Below are positions 33,523 to 46,759 of a stretch of 64,000 bases of DNA, piece by piece. The DNA lies in contig NW_026614822.1 of the NCBI RefSeq assembly GCF_030052815.1, positions 1 to 64,000 of the forward strand, written 5' to 3'. The notes beneath the pieces are model-generated. The model ran no database searches and was not told where the DNA came from. It saw nothing but the letters and a program-made list of their open reading frames with translations. Both the position numbers and the translations under genes were made by a program. This DNA is from Hevea brasiliensis (taxonomy: Eukaryota > Streptophyta > Magnoliopsida > Malpighiales > Euphorbiaceae). Every line of letters starts with the position of its first letter. Within the stretch, counting starts at the first letter, position 1.

Positions 33523-34895
33523 TTAGTCTCTGAACAGCTGTGGGTGCTGTCTCCTCATATCCTCTTCACGTTCCCAAGTAGCTTCCTGGCCTGAATGATG
33601 GTTCCACAGCACTTTAACCAGGTGTATCTGTTTGTTCCTCAACTGCTTCACCTCATAAGCCAGAATTTTTATGGGTTCTTCCTCATATGAGAGGTCTGGA
33701 TTTACCTCAATCTCTTCAACTGATAGTACATGAGATGGGTCGATCTGCACTCCTTAACATGGACACATGGAAGACACTGTATCTTTGCTAGCTCGAGGTA
33801 ATGCCAATCGATATGCCAAAGGACCCACTCTTTCCGTAACCTCATATGGTCCAATGAAACGAGGACTCGGTTTCCCTTTCTCGCCAAATCTCATAATCCT
33901 CTTCAAAAGAGAAACTTTGAGGAATACCTTATCACCCATCGCATATTCAATATCTCTTCTTTTCAAATCAACATAGGACTTGACGATCCGATGCACTTGA
34001 GTCTATCTCTGATCAATCGATCTTTTCCTCTGTCACGAACAATTTCGCCTAATCATCTTCCTTTCACCTACCTCATCCCAACATAGGAGTTCGCACTTTC
34101 TGCCATACAAAGCTTCATATGGAGGCATCCCAATGCTTGATTGGTAGCTGTTGTTATAAGCAAACTCAATCAAAGGCAAGTGTGTATCCCAACTACCTTA
34201 AAATTCAATCACACAAGCTCGTAGCATATCCTCCAATATCTGAATAACCCTCTCGGTCGCCATCCGTCTATGGGTGGAATGTCTTTGAAGTTCAATCTAG
34301 TTCCTAGGGCTCTCTGAAGACTACCCCAGAATCTAGAAGTGAACCTAGGATCTCTGTCAGATACAATTGATACTGGCACTCCATGCAATTTTACAATCTC
34401 ATATACGTATAATCTAGCCAATCTTTCCAAGTTATAATCCATTCGAACTGGCAAAAAGTGAGCAGACTTGGTCAATCTGTCAACTATAACCCATACTGCA
34501 TCATGACTACTCTGTGTCCTTGGAAGTCCTGTAACAAAATCCATAGTTATTCATTCCCATTTCCACTCTTGTACTGACAAAGGATGTAACAAACCAGCTG
34601 GAACTTGATGTTCTGCCTTTACTTGCTGATAAGTTAGGCATTTGGAAACAAATTCAGCTATATCTCTTTTCATACCCATCCACCAGTAATGCTCTTTCAG
34701 CCCTCTGTACATTTTAGTTCCACTAAGGTGCATAGCAAATGGAGACTCATATGCTTCCTTCATAATGATCTGTCTCAATTCAGCATCATTAGGAACACAC
34801 ATTCTGCCCTGATGTAGTAATAAACCATCATCTCTCACAGAGAATTCGTGTTTCTTGCCTGCTGACTTCTTTCGAGCTTCGATATTTTTCATCAC
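33523..34895 (-). pseudogene. Element F integrase with chromodomain (frameshifted)
   Basis: From 34895 down: FSVRDDGLLLHQGRMCVP, the zinc finger with the [17 protein letters not shown] block but CLTY in place of CLTC (a zinc-binding Cys lost by a G-to-A change); core [20 protein letters not shown] and [14 protein letters not shown] with two catalytic Asp (34209-34544); a damaged stretch at the Glu; the C-terminal domain (VDLKRRDIEYAMGDKVFLKV, FIGPYEV); and the chromodomain tail DLSYEEEPIKILAYEVKQLR...EATWERE at 33523-33750. Four or more frames are used. Confidence 0.88.
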
Positions 34896-34975
34896 TCGAG
34901 CACCATTTTGATATGATCAATCAACACCGATCGTGTACATGCCAAGCAACTACCGTCATCCCTCATCATCAATCT

Positions 34976-35520
34976 CTAAACCGGCATGTGTGCTTTCAAC
35001 TCATATACCATGGACATGGGAGAAACTCTGAGACTTGCCATAGTCTTGCAACTTAAGGCGTCAGCCACCACATTTGCTTTCCCTGGCTGATAGTCTATTA
35101 AGCAATCATAATCTTTGATAAGTTCCAACCATCTCCTCTGCCTCAAATTTAATTCCTTCGGGTGCCTAAGTACTTCAAGCTCTTGTGATCTATGTAAATG
35201 TAGCATTTCTCCCCATACAAATAGTGTCTCCGGATCTTGAGTAAAAACAATAGCTAGCTCGGATCATGTGTTGGGTAGTTCCTCTCATGCGGTTTCAGCT
35301 GGCGTGATGCATAAGCAATGACATTCTGATCTTGCATCAATACACAACCTAACCCATTGTGAGAAGCATCACTCTAAACTGTGTATTCTTTACCGGAGTA
35401 GGTAAAGTGAGGACTGGAGCTTGATTAAACACCTCTTCAACTCGTCAAAACTTTGCGACATTTATCATCCCATGAAATTTTGCATCTTTCCGAAGCGCTT
35501 TGGTGGTGGAGAAGATAACA
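34976..35520 (-). pseudogene. Element F RNase H (frameshifted)
   Basis: Includes [25 protein letters not shown] ending in VVADALS (34976-35206), and in other frames [12 protein letters not shown] and the [16 protein letters not shown] block near 35330-35380. Frameshifts near 35200, 35260 and 35400-35520 break it. Confidence 0.8.
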
Positions 35521-35730
35521 TAGAAAATCCTTCACAAACCAACGGTAATATCCACTAGACCTTAAAATCGCGAATTTTTGTGATGTTCTGGCGGCTTCCA
35601 ATTAAGGATAGCTTCTACCCATCGAATCTACCTTGATCCTTCAGTGACACAACATGTCCCAAAAGGAGATTTCTTTCAGCCAAAATTCACATTTCGACAA
35701 TTTGGCGTATAGTCGCTTCTCCCTTAAGGT

Positions 35731-36054
35731 CTACAAGATACAATCCGCAGATGTCTCATGCTCCTCTGCATTCCTTGAATATATCAAAATGTCATCAATA
35801 AACACCACCACAAATTGATCAAGATATGGTCTGAAGATAGTGTTCATCAGATCCATGAAAGCAGTTGGAGCATTTGTTAACCCGAATGGCATTACTAGAA
35901 ACTCATAGTGGCCATACCAAGTTCTAAAAGCAGTTTTTGGAATACTCTGCTCTTGCACCTTCAACTGATAATAATTAGATCGCAAATCAATTTTGGAGAA
36001 TACAGCTGCACACTTCAACTGATCAAACAGATCATCAATGCGAGGCAATGGATA
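35731..36054 (-). pseudogene. Element F reverse transcriptase, palm part
   Basis: [37 protein letters not shown] and [11 protein letters not shown] are intact over 105 codons. The FIDD box is complete. It continues the N-terminal part at 40518 upward: the codon series N-R-Y-P-L-P-R is split by solo LTR G. Downstream the frame breaks near 35735 where the thumb ([10 protein letters not shown]) continues in another frame. Confidence 0.88.
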
Positions 36055-36691
36055 TGTGACACCCCTTACCCGACTACAGTGTAGCCGAGCAAGTTATGCC
36101 ACTCAGTGTGCCGGAGCACTCTATTTTATCTGATTTCATTACAGTCCTTGATTTATTTATTCAAAAACTTTATTGAAGATTTAGGCTATTTTTACTTTTA
36201 TCAAAATCTAACTAAATTGGAAATTTCAAAAATTTTAACGATAATCCGACAAAGTGTCGGCTGTAATTTGGACTAACAATTCTTCTGAACCTGCCAAAGA
36301 CAATTTCAATATATACTCAATTTCTCAAGCTTAATAGTCTCAAAATTTTCAAACATAATGTATCTCAATACGATTCGATTTCTAAATCTCATTAGATTTT
36401 CAATATTTCAATATTCACAAGTATAATCTCATTATAACTCAAATTCAATTCACATACTAAAATACTTACTTTGAATAGCTTCCATAATTCATAGGTTAAT
36501 TACATGAGTTTATTTTGTACAAGATATACAAATAATTTACAATGTGCTAGGAATGAACAATATACATAACATGTATAAAATGAGCCCTATCTACATGCAT
36601 TCTTGAGGAGGTGACAATCTTGAACTCTTCTCGACACTTCGCAGATCCGACTCCAAAAATCTCGATACCATCTTGGTTTTACCTTGATCAC

Positions 36692-36731
36692 TGCGAGGAA
36701 GCAATTCCATCGCGCTAAGCATTTCGCTTAG
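36692..36731 (-). other. Conserved LTR double hairpin, solo LTR G
   Basis: First stem CTAAGC/GCTTAG (36715-36731). The second, directly adjacent, is quite different in sequence from C: GCGA-T-GGAA / TTCC-TCGC around a TTGC loop, eight pairs with one bulge. The structure is kept while the bases are not. Confidence 0.72.
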
Positions 36732-37225
36732 TGGTGCAATAATATAACCAGAAATAATATATACAAGTAAAGAAAGAAATAAATGATAATTCAGATACTC
36801 AAGAATCAATTTAATTTGGTATGGTATTTCTAGTATCAACGATCTTATATACTAGTTTGTTCCTCTTTGGAAGTGCTTAGTTTATAACTTTTTAGTAATC
36901 TTGGCGGTATATAATTTATTCTATTTGTATTGTATTTCAAGTCCAGATTCTCGCAATTTATATTTTTGTTATGTTTCTTTTGCTAATCTCTTATGCTTAT
37001 TCATTCAACACTTAATTTAATTGTACGATTTTTATTATACTTAACTTAACTTAGTCATCAAGTGAATAATACTTTAATTGATCGCCCAAGTAACCTATAC
37101 TAGGCATCGGATCGATAACGGTCGTTGGCACTGGACATGGTGCCTCCGGCCATCATACAATGGGACACAGAACGTCAACCACGTATGAAGACAGTATGGC
37201 TAAAAAGCCATGATATCACATAATT

Positions 37226-37300
37226 GGCATAAAAGCCATGAATACGGGCATAAAAGCCATGAATACGGGCATAAAGCCATGAATACAGGCATAAAGCCTT
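37226..37300. repeat. 20-21-bp minisatellite in LTR G
   Basis: GGCATAAAAGCCATGAATAC repeats about 3.5 times (starts at 37226, 37247, 37268, 37288). Each unit contains GGC...GCC inverted arms, an expansion of the single ATGGCTAAAAGCCAT hairpin found in C and D. Confidence 0.85.
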
Positions 37301-37973
37301 TCCTTTCGCAGTACTGCTAAAACAATACCCTATTGGCATGCCAAACTATCCAAACCAATCTTGTTAGGTATACTAGGGCATTTGATATTTTAAAATGTTA
37401 ATATATTGTGCTTTATGACTTCATTATTTCATGATAAATTTCAATCATAATTCATACATTCATTTGATCATTTATATGATCACAATTCACATCAATTATT
37501 CTTTTATACCATTGTACTCAAAATACTTCTCCTCTTTACAATAATGAGAACTAATGTCTCATTCATACATTAATATGGTTCATTTATTCATTCATTATTT
37601 TATTCATATTGATCATAATTCTAAACAATGGTTCATATTTACCATTGTATTCAAAACATTTTTCCTTTTCTCATTTATACATTCAAGAATCTATTTATGT
37701 AATTACAAATTTTATATTTCAAGTTGAGTTATTAATATTTTATGAATTCCATTTGTGATGGGCATATGTGCTCTAACTATCTATTCACATCAATTAGGTT
37801 ACTTATTTTTCATGTTTCAAGTAATCCATGAATATTTCATGGATTTCAAATTTATGGCCTAAATTTCTTTTTAACAATTTTGACTAGGATGCATAGTCCA
37901 TATTTGTCATACAATTCTAAGCATTTAAGCTTAGAATTGGTTCTAGGTCTTCATCTTAATTTACTAATCATTT

Positions 37974-38460
37974 TGATTACTATTCACCTTACTAGTCAAC
38001 CAAAATGTTGACCTTTTTATACTTAATGAATATTTTAATTCTTATTACACCAAGATCCCACATTTTGAGTTTTACATTTGCTAGTATTAATTGCCAATTG
38101 CAATTTAAAGTCCCCTAGATACATTTCTAATTTCAAATTTTGAATTTCAAGTTTTTATGTCACTATTCACTTCAATAGTCAACAAAAAGTTGACTTTTGC
38201 ATAGATCATAGGTGCATTGGTTTTAACACTCCCAATGTACCACATTTTGCATTTAAAACTTGTTGGTTTTGGTCACTTTCTCAAAGCTTAGGTCATTTTG
38301 GCAAAATTGCCAATTTTCGGTTTTGGTGACACTATTTACGTCATTGGTCAACAAAAATGTTGACTTTTGCATAGAAAATATGTACATTGACTTTGGCACT
38401 TCAAACATACCACATTTTTCAATTAAAACTTGTTGGCATTAAGCATTAATACCATTTCTA
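37974..38460. repeat. Three diverged tandem copies (about 170-186 bp) in LTR G
   Basis: The block with ACTATTCAC...GTCAAC(A/C)AAAATGTTGAC...CACATTTTG occurs at 37974, 38160 and 38330. C, D and H have one copy (for example 18711-18820). The third unit is closest to the C copy. Confidence 0.75.
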
Positions 38461-40517
38461 AGCTTAAACCAAGAGAAGCAAAATTTTCAATTTTGCTAAC
38501 TCAACTTTACTATTCCATTGGGCACTATTGCAGTAGGAATTTGAGGAAATGGTAAACATAAAAGTTGTTCCTTAATTTGTCTAGTTGAATTTATTTTTTT
38601 GAATCACTCCATTTGGAGTTTTGTAGCTCAAGTTATGGCCAAAATAAGTTTACTGTTCACGTGCCTTATTCATGCCGAGATTTTGGGTCCGCAGATTTTT
38701 GGTCCAATTTTGGTCAGTAATTTGATCAAGTTAAGTTCATAATTTGGTCTAACTTTATTCTTATGAAATGTTCTACCATACCTTAGGTTTCCATCGGTTC
38801 AAGAATCGCCTAAATCCGAGTTTTCTAGAGAGAGTTATAGTCCTCCAAACATTGCTGCTCAAATGAAAATCTGCAGAGTTGCGAGTTTGAACAAGAATCG
38901 TGACTGCCATTTAGGTTAGGTTCTGGTCATAATTTGGGGTAGGTCTCTTCATGAAAGTTGTTTTTCTATGTCTTAACTTGTTGCTGTAAAAATTTTAGGT
39001 CAATTGACCAAATCTACAGTAAGTTATGGCCAAATAAACAGTTACTATTCATTTGGTCATTTCTGCAGGGGCTGTTGCAGGGTGTCCGGATTGGGGCCAA
39101 GTTTTGGTCCTCTTGCTTTGGTCTTTTGGGCATGGTTTCTTCAGCAAAAATGTGTCATTATAAGCCTAGTTTCATCTCCAATTGGCCAAACATCAATTGG
39201 ACCTACACAGCCAAAGTTATGGCTGTGCAAGTGGACTGAATTTTCAGTCCCTCTGCTGCACTAACAAGGCAGCCTACACATTCACTTGGCTATACTATTT
39301 TTTAGTCCAATTCATGGTCAACATACCTAAAATGGTCACTAATTGACCCTTATAATGTTCTTTCACAATTCCATAAGCTAAATCCAAGTTTCACTTCTCA
39401 AAACCCTAATGTCCAATTTAAATTATCCATAAACCTCAATTAGCACACTAATTCAACATCCATGCATATTCATACCTTAAACATCATTTCTATCCATTCT
39501 AAATTCATTAAAACAATCAACCTCATCCTTCCTTAGGGCTGCCAAAAATTAAAGATGCCCTAACACATATAACTTACTTCAAACTCTTACAATTTCTTAA
39601 CTTAAAATGATGCTTTAACAAGGATTAAAGGAGTGAGAGTGAAAGGATAGCACTAACCTCACTTTAACCTCTTGTAGGGCAGATTTCTTCAAGCTAAAAC
39701 TTCACTTTCCTTCTTCTTCTTGGCTGCCAAAAACTTCCCCAAGTGATATGGTCAAGGTTTAATGAAAGGGGTTAGGGTTTAGTAGTGGAAACAAGAGAGA
39801 AATGAAGCTTAAAGGAGCTTTAATGGTGGAACCTCTTCTCTCTCTCTCTATCAACTATTTTTTAGGCTGCCCAAGGTTGAAGATGCATATTGGTTTTTCA
39901 TATTTTTGGTCTCTTTTATCTCTTTTAATAAGTTTAACAAATTGTGATTGGTGGAGGAAATTTAAATGACATCATATGATGTTATAATTAGCATTTTCTT
40001 TCATTTTCTTTTCTTCTCTTCTCTACTCATTTTCAATTCAATTTCTAGTAATGTTTATTCATATTTTATGTCATATTAATTATTTACTCAACTGGACAAG
40101 TCGGCCAAAAATCACCTCTGAAGGCGAAATGACCAAAATGCCCTCCGTTTGGCTTAACGGGTCAAAATTGTCTGTACCGATTGAAAAATTTTTCTAAATA
40201 TTTTCTTGGCATTCTAATGCCATAGGAACCTCAATGACCCTTCTCTGGAGTCCCAAAAATTATTTTATGAATTTTTTCCCGGGTCTAGGGCTCCTCGTTG
40301 CGAGAACCGCAACTTACCTCAGGTTACCCATTGCTTGGGCACCGGCTCATTTGACTTAGTTGCATTTTATTTCTAAAATTTTTACTAAATTTTTCTTATT
40401 AATATTTGAGTTAATTATGGTTCCTCACTTTAGTTTAAATATTTTTGAAGTTCTAGTATGGACCGACCTTCGTCAGGAACGATGAGATCTTGGAATTGCT
40501 ACCGGGAGGATGTTACA

Positions 40518-41399
40518 GGATATCTGTTCTTTATTGTCACATTATTCAACTGCCGGTAGTCAATGCATAAGCGGAGAGTACCATCCTTCTTCTTAACAAA
40601 CAACACTAGTGCTCCCCAAGGTGACACACTAGGGCGGATGAAGCCCTTTTCAAGTAATTCTTGCAATTGTATCTTCAACTCCTTCAATTCTGCTGGTGCC
40701 ATTCTGTATGGTGTTATGGAGATTGGATCCACACCAGGCATAACATTAATTTCAAACTGCACTTCTCTTTTCGGAGGTAATCCTGGCAATTCATCAGGAA
40801 ACACATCTGGAAAGTCATATACTGTAGGGATGTCCTTCAATGCTAGACTCCCCACTTGGGTGTCTATCACATGTGCCAAGTAGGCTTCACACCCCTTTCT
40901 GATCATTTTTCTGGCTAGTGCAGCTGAAATGATGTTTGATGGCAATAACTGCCTCTCCCCTTGTATTACCACATCATTGTACTGAGGAAGCCCAAAAGTG
41001 ATGTCTTGACCTCTGATCAATCATGGCATGATGCCTAGCTAACCAATCCATACCCAAGATGATATCATAATCTCTGAAGGGCATTTCATTGAGATCGGAC
41101 AGAAAAGTGTGTCCTTGGATCACCAAAGGACAATCTCTATACATTCTATTAACCCTGACCTCCTGTCCTAGTGGACTTGTTACTAGCACCTCAAAGTCCA
41201 TTTTTGTACATGGAACAGCAATGCAATCAATGATGCTAGCACTCACATAAGAATGGGTAGAGCCCGGATCCAATAACACAAACACATTTTGGTTAAAAGT
41301 TGAGAAGGTACCAGCCATAACATCAGATGTCTCGGCCTCTTCCCTCTGTCTCATTGCATACATTCTGATTGGAGCATTGTCTTGCTCTGATTGTTTCAT
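40518..41399 (-). pseudogene. Element F aspartic protease and RT N-terminus
   Basis: Protease frame 40974-41399 has LLDPGSTHSYVSA (Asp near residue 44) and [17 protein letters not shown]. Near 41010 the frame shifts, and a second frame carries [47 protein letters not shown], the linker [12 protein letters not shown] and RT start [16 protein letters not shown] up to KNRYP at the G insertion. This second frame is free of stops for over 160 codons, one of the best preserved stretches in the window. Confidence 0.9.
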
Positions 41400-42570
41400 C
41401 GTGCCTTGGCTGTCACGGGTTACCTCTACCCTGCCTCTACCTCGCTAGGTGGTTGTGAACTTACGTGACAGTGGCTCAATGGCCCTTCTGCGGTAGTAGG
41501 AGGTGGTCCAACTCTGCGACTCTTTGGTGCGCCTTGGTAAAGTGTCCCGTGCCTCCACAGTTATAACAGCTCCAATAGCCTTATAGCATATCCCACCATG
41601 ATTTTTCCACAAGTTTCACTTTGGCGGGAGGGTAGGAACTGGTACTCTGCGACCGGATAGGGAGGTCTCGTCACGAATATCTTCCCCTACCAGATTTCTT
41701 GCCACCTCCGCCATGTCCCCATAGTTCTTCCTCTTCCCAAGATGACCACTGGAACTCATTTCACCGACTTTCCCTCTTTATCTGTCTTCTCCGATTTCTT
41801 TTTCTCAGCGCCTCAATCTCAATTCTTTCCAACTCTAGGGCTTGAGAAATAAGTTGAGAAGTTAGTGTGTTTGAAGCCGACTACTTGTACTGACATCCGG
41901 GCTTCAAGCCGATTTCAAACCTCTTGCATCTCTCCCTGCTGGTAGAAAGTAAACTCACTGCATAATGGCTCAGACGGGAAAATTCTCTTTCATACTCAGC
42001 CACTGATCTGTTTCCCTGCTTCAGACTTAGAAATTCTTGTAACTTCTGGTCTACATAAGCATCAGGGACATATTTACATCTTAATTCACGAGAAAGTCAT
42101 TCCATGTTAGCACTCTGAGTTCTACTGCATGTGGGAATGGTTTTCCACCACCATAAGCATCTCCTATAGCAAAGATACAGAGTATTCGAATCTGAGCTCC
42201 TCTGTGCAATGCAGTTTCTTGAATACCCTATCCATCCTCTCTAACCATTGTTCAGCTTCTAGAGGATCTACTGTCCCCTTAAACTCTGTAGCCCCATATT
42301 TCATCAATTTATCATACTGCCTGGTAGGAGACTGTGGTTGTACCACTGGTGTCTGTATTGGGACTTGAGTAGGTACATTGCCAGCCATTTGTTGGAACAT
42401 TGCAGCCATCTGCTGAGCGAACTGAGCAGAAATGCGATCGCAGGGTGGTGCTCTTGAACCACCGACATTGTGTAGGCACAGGGCATCCCTTGAACCTCAC
42501 CTCTATAGATTGATCGATGAACGATCACCTCTTCCATAGTCAATGTGAGGATTTTAGATCTCCTGAACAA
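41400..42570 (-). pseudogene. Element F gag (fragmented)
   Basis: Starts near 42535 (MEEVIVHRS), matching the B gag start. FQQMAGNVPTQVPIQTPV and KLMKYGATEFKGTVDPLEAE with WLERMDRVFKKL lie at 42164-42409. Further parts (ERFPV, the QEFLSLK block near 42030 and RCKRFEIGLKP near 41910) run in other frames. A damaged zinc knuckle, CYNCGGTGHFTK followed by loss of the last Cys, lies near 41530-41585. Many indels. Confidence 0.82.
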
Positions 42571-42706
42571 ATAACATAAGGAGATTTCCTCCCGTTAGTG
42601 CATATTTATAATGTAATGTACTGTATGTATCAAACAATGATATTGAGCAGTTGTATTATGAAGAAAGAATATTCAAGTAACATGTGAAAATAGAATTTAA
42701 AAACTT

Positions 42707-42719
42707 TGCTCTGATACCA
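42707..42719 (-). other. Element F primer-binding site (initiator Met tRNA)
   Basis: Minus-strand TGGTATCAGAGCA, eight bases from the 5' LTR, as in element B. Confidence 0.9.
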
Positions 42720-42727
42720 CTAAAACA

Positions 42728-45700
42728 TGTAACACCCTACCCCTCCGTAAGGCATAACATGATCCCGTAGTATACCTAATGAATTACCAACTCCGCTTCA
42801 TCGATAATCCATTAAATACACTACAAGGGATTTTAAAACTTTTCTTACTTCTTTACAAAGGTGAGCACTATTTACAGGCGTTGAAAACTTTTGTGAACTG
42901 AAGTGATAGAACTAACACATTTAAATTATTTGGAATTTCTGTAAAAATTTTGGCAGAGTGCCATCTGTATTTTGGATAAAACAGTTCTTCAGAAAACTTG
43001 TAAAAAGTACTTCAATAGATTTCCAAATCTCAACTCCAACATATTTCTCAACACAATACATTTCTCAACTCAAATCCACAGTGATTTTTCAAAGACTGAG
43101 ATAAAAAAGATATAATACAATTTTTACAAGCCAAAAAAACTCATAATTATTTTACAACTTCAATTTACAATTTTCATTTACAACTGCTCAAAACCAACAA
43201 CAATATGTACATACAGTGAACATACATTACATTACAAAATACAAAATATTGGTATACTCATTATACCCGGTAGTCTCTCGCTAGAGGTACTAGCAGCCTA
43301 GTCTGCTGCCTGTCTGTCTACTGCTGACAAAGAATAAAAAGCTATCGCTGAGACAATGTCTCAATTATGCACAACATTAACCAAATACAATTTAAATCAC
43401 AATTCATAAATCATATAAATAGTGGATACTTAAAACTATAGTTAAATTCAAGACAATAATGTCATAAGGAATTTAACACAATATTACAATAAATCTCAGT
43501 AATCAAAACATAGCTAAATTCAAAAGACAATGAATGTCAATAAGAATTTAAACTCATTTTACAATCTTACAATATGCATCAATAAATCACACAGCTTTAA
43601 TCATGTTCCCAAGTTCAATTCATCCCAAAAGCCGATGGCTAATGAGGTATTCAATTCATCCCACAAGTCACTAACTAATGAGTAATAACATAGCTAGCTA
43701 GCAAAAAAATGATTACTCATTCTATTCGTCCACAACAGCACACACCTCAACACTTGACAGAGAGGGAATTCAATTCATCCCACTAGACAAGCTAGTGAGG
43801 AATACAATCAATGTATATGATAGCTGTGGTTTCAAACCAATTACAGTGCTTTTCAATCAATAAGTATCCATCAAATATCATTCAAACCATTTTTCACAAT
43901 TTCACAACTTAAAACAATAATATGCAAATAGTCATAATTTATTTCAATTGAAAATAATTCAAAAGAAATAGCTGTTGTGCACAAACCTCTGATAACTGTC
44001 TCTCGGTCCGACTCGGTGTTTTCTTCCCTTTGCTGAGTCTTTGGTAATCGAGAAACACAATTTGAAGTGTTTGACTAAATTAAACTGCTCTAACGATAAT
44101 GTTCGATAAGTAATTCAACAAGGCTATTATTTGCTCAATCACCTAATATACCGACCCTCGATGCATTTTAGGTAAATTAGGTTTTAGTGTCATTAATATG
44201 TCACATTCGATAGGGTTTTAGGGTTGGTATGTTTTACCAAACTCATTTCCTTGTTTAGTGCATTTTAATGCAATTTGCTGGGTTCCGGGATACTAGTTTG
44301 ACCTAGCTGGACGACCTATTTTCCTCGGTTTTCAAGTTTCGGTCAAAACTTCAAACTTGTAGATCTATGTCTTATGGAACGCGGGGCAAAATTTTAGGTC
44401 AATCCGAGTTAAGTAGATCAAGTTATGGTCATTATACTATTGCTGGTCAAATAGCATCAAATTAGGTCAATTTTAGGTCAATTTGGTCAACTTTGGTTCG
44501 GCCAGTTTTTGGACCCGAACTTGTGTAAGCTGTTTGACTTGCTTATGGTCATTTCTGGGCTTTAGTGTCTTCATAAGACTTGTAGGTATGGGTCTTAACT
44601 ATTCATGGTTAAAATTTCAGGTCAATTGGACCTGTATTGAGTGAGTTATGGCCTAAACACTAACTGCTGCCCAAATGGTCAATTTTCAGGCCTCACTTGC
44701 ACTTAATCCGAATTGGTCATTTTTCATGTCACCTTGCAAGCAGAATTTTGGTATGCTTTCTCAATGAAAGTTGGCACATTTTGTGCCTAGTTTCACCTCC
44801 AATTGGTCTCATACCAATTGAGGTTACACATTTAAAGTTATAGGTTAAAATACATACTGCCCTTAATTACCTTACTTATACATGTATCCATTACACATTT
44901 AATTGCTATATGTCCACTTCCCTTACCAATTCTGTTTTGGTACATTACCAAAACCACATACCTCTTCACTTTAAAGTCACTTTGGGCAGATTACACACAT
45001 CCTCAATACACCAAATAAACTCAAATTTACAAAGTCTAAGTACAATCACATATACACATAAACATTACTCATTCTTACATACACTTTACACAACCAATCT
45101 ATATACATATCCATCAATCCTCAATGTCAATATTCTGCCAATACCTTCATGAACTCATACATTTATCAAAGTGTCCCAAGGCTGCCGCAAAGCTTCACCA
45201 TGCCAAAGTGTCCATAATTCGTCAACTTCAATCCCCATTGTACAATCACCACATATACATGGAATTTAACTACTAGGACATTAAATCACCCTATTCATCA
45301 TAATTTCTCATCAAATATATGTAAAATAAATCATCAAATACACAACTCCATGGCTGTCCAAACTGGATATATCAAGAACTCTTCAAACTTGAAAATTTTC
45401 TTCACAAAGCACACACCCATAACATGTACACAAAGTTTAACAAAGCAACATTCAAAAATGTAAACTTACCTATGGTTGGAGCTTGCTAAACCTTGATTAA
45501 ACTTCTTGATTTTGGTATCAAGCTCTTCCTTATGATGTGTAGACAATCTTTAATGAAGAAACCTAAGTGATTAGAAGTGAAATGAGGGAGAGGATGAAGC
45601 TTCAAGCCACACGGCAATGGAGGACTTTCTCTTCTTCAATTCGGCAAAGTTGAGAGGGTTTGGAGAAGATGAAATTTCAGGTTGGATAATAGATGTACAC

Positions 45701-46338
45701 CTGCCCCATTATCCTTAGTTTATTCCTTTAGATGTCCACTTACTCTAATTAATTCATATAATATGTTAAAGGTGTTATTTACACCATTTTCACTCCACTT
45801 TTGGCTATTTACTTTAGGTACCACCAAATTAATTTTTCATTTTATTTTCTAAGTGTAATATTATTTATTTTTAATGGACGTTTAGGTCAAAAGACAATTT
45901 GGGATGTCAAATGACCATAATGCCCTGCTCGGTTGCATTCCGATTTTTCTAACACCTGTTTTGTCTGTTTTTTGATTTCTCACTTTTCTTTGTACTAATT
46001 ATTTAATATTTCTTTGATCTTAATAATGATATTTATTCTTCAAAAAGGGTCTATTTAAGTCCTAAAATATTTTCCGTGGTTTCGCAGTCGAGGCTACCAA
46101 CGGTCCGCGCCGTGACTTCCCGGTGCGGTCACCCATCGCTAGGGTTCTCGGCTCGCTTAACTTGGTTACATTTCTTTGCTATTATTTTTCCTTTATTTTT
46201 CTTGTATTTTCTTTTCTTGTATTTTATTATTTTATGTCTCCTCACTCATATTGAAGTGTAGTTCTAGGCATCCTAGCTGTTCGGACAACACTGGTCATCG
46301 GAGCAGCAGAACGCACTACCGAACTTAGGGGTGTTACA
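42728..46338 (-). repeat. Element F 5' LTR (3,611 bp)
   Basis: TGTAACACCCTACC at 42728 to GGGGTGTTACA at 46338. Full length, similar to E throughout. The first hairpin is at 43348-43363; its partner stem is damaged in this copy. It holds the 1.26 kb (44154-45413) that the 3' LTR has lost. Confidence 0.93.
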
Positions 46339-46700
46339 ATGTCATTGCCTATGCATCACGCCAGCTGAAACCGCATGAGAGGAATTATTCGACACATGAT
46401 TTGGAGCTTGCAGCTATAGTGTTTGCTCTTAAGATCTAGAGACACTATTTGTATGGGGAGAAGTGCTACATCTACGCAGATCATAAGAGTTTGAAGTATT
46501 TGGGCACCCAGAAAGAACTGAATTTGAGACAGAGGAGATGGTTAGAGTTGATAAAAGACCATGATTGTCTGATAGACTATCAGCCAGGGAAAGCTAATGT
46601 TGTGGGTGACGCCTTAAGTTATGAGACTATGGCAAGTCTATAGGTTACTCCTTTGTTTATGGTACATGAGTTGAGATCATTACATGCCAGTTTAGAGATT
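46339..46700 (+). pseudogene. Element B RNase H, second part
   Basis: Resumes after F with [14 protein letters not shown], then [14 protein letters not shown] followed by TAG for Trp, [42 protein letters not shown] and a changed VVGDALSYE (VVADALSRK in relatives). The YADHKS segment replaces the usual T/I-D-H-K-S. Stops at about 46437 and 46639 are again single transitions. Confidence 0.88.
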
Positions 46701-46759
46701 AATAATGAGGGGCAGACAGCAGTTGCATGGCATGTACAGCCAGTGTTGATTGATTAGAT

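Larger units (their letters stand above)
36055..40517 (-). mobile_element. Solo LTR G (4,463 bp), long member of the C family
   Basis: TGTGACACCCC at 36055 to GGATGTTACA at 40517, perfect TSD GGATA (36050-36054, 40518-40522). It splits the F reverse transcriptase. About 1.35 kb longer than the C LTRs, owing to extra sequence around 37385-38270, diverged tandem copies of one block (37974, 38160, 38330) and a 20-bp minisatellite (37226-37300). Retains the family hairpins (36692-36731), palindrome block (37325-37384), TGACATCA box (39967-39984) and CCAAT box (39954-39964). Confidence 0.92.
31149..46338 (-). mobile_element. Element F: complete chromovirus, minus strand, carrying solo LTR G
   Basis: LTRs at 31149-33480 (3', shortened) and 42728-46338 (5'), perfect TSD ATGTC (31144-31148, 46339-46343). 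It sits in the RNase H of B, between LMQDRN and IAYASRQL. Polypurine tract at 33481, primer site at 42707, pol and gag between. Protein sequence is close to B, for example the protease and chromodomain regions, but the LTR belongs to the E family. Length without G is about 10.7 kb. Confidence 0.94.

Noticed and set aside
36055..40517. LTR G as a complete small non-autonomous element
   Set aside because: No internal primer site or second LTR; both ends are the ends of one LTR with a direct TSD.
41100..42600. Possible host gene between protease and LTR in F
   Set aside because: Short matches to the B gag (FQQMAGN, TEFKG, WLERM) show it is a damaged gag.
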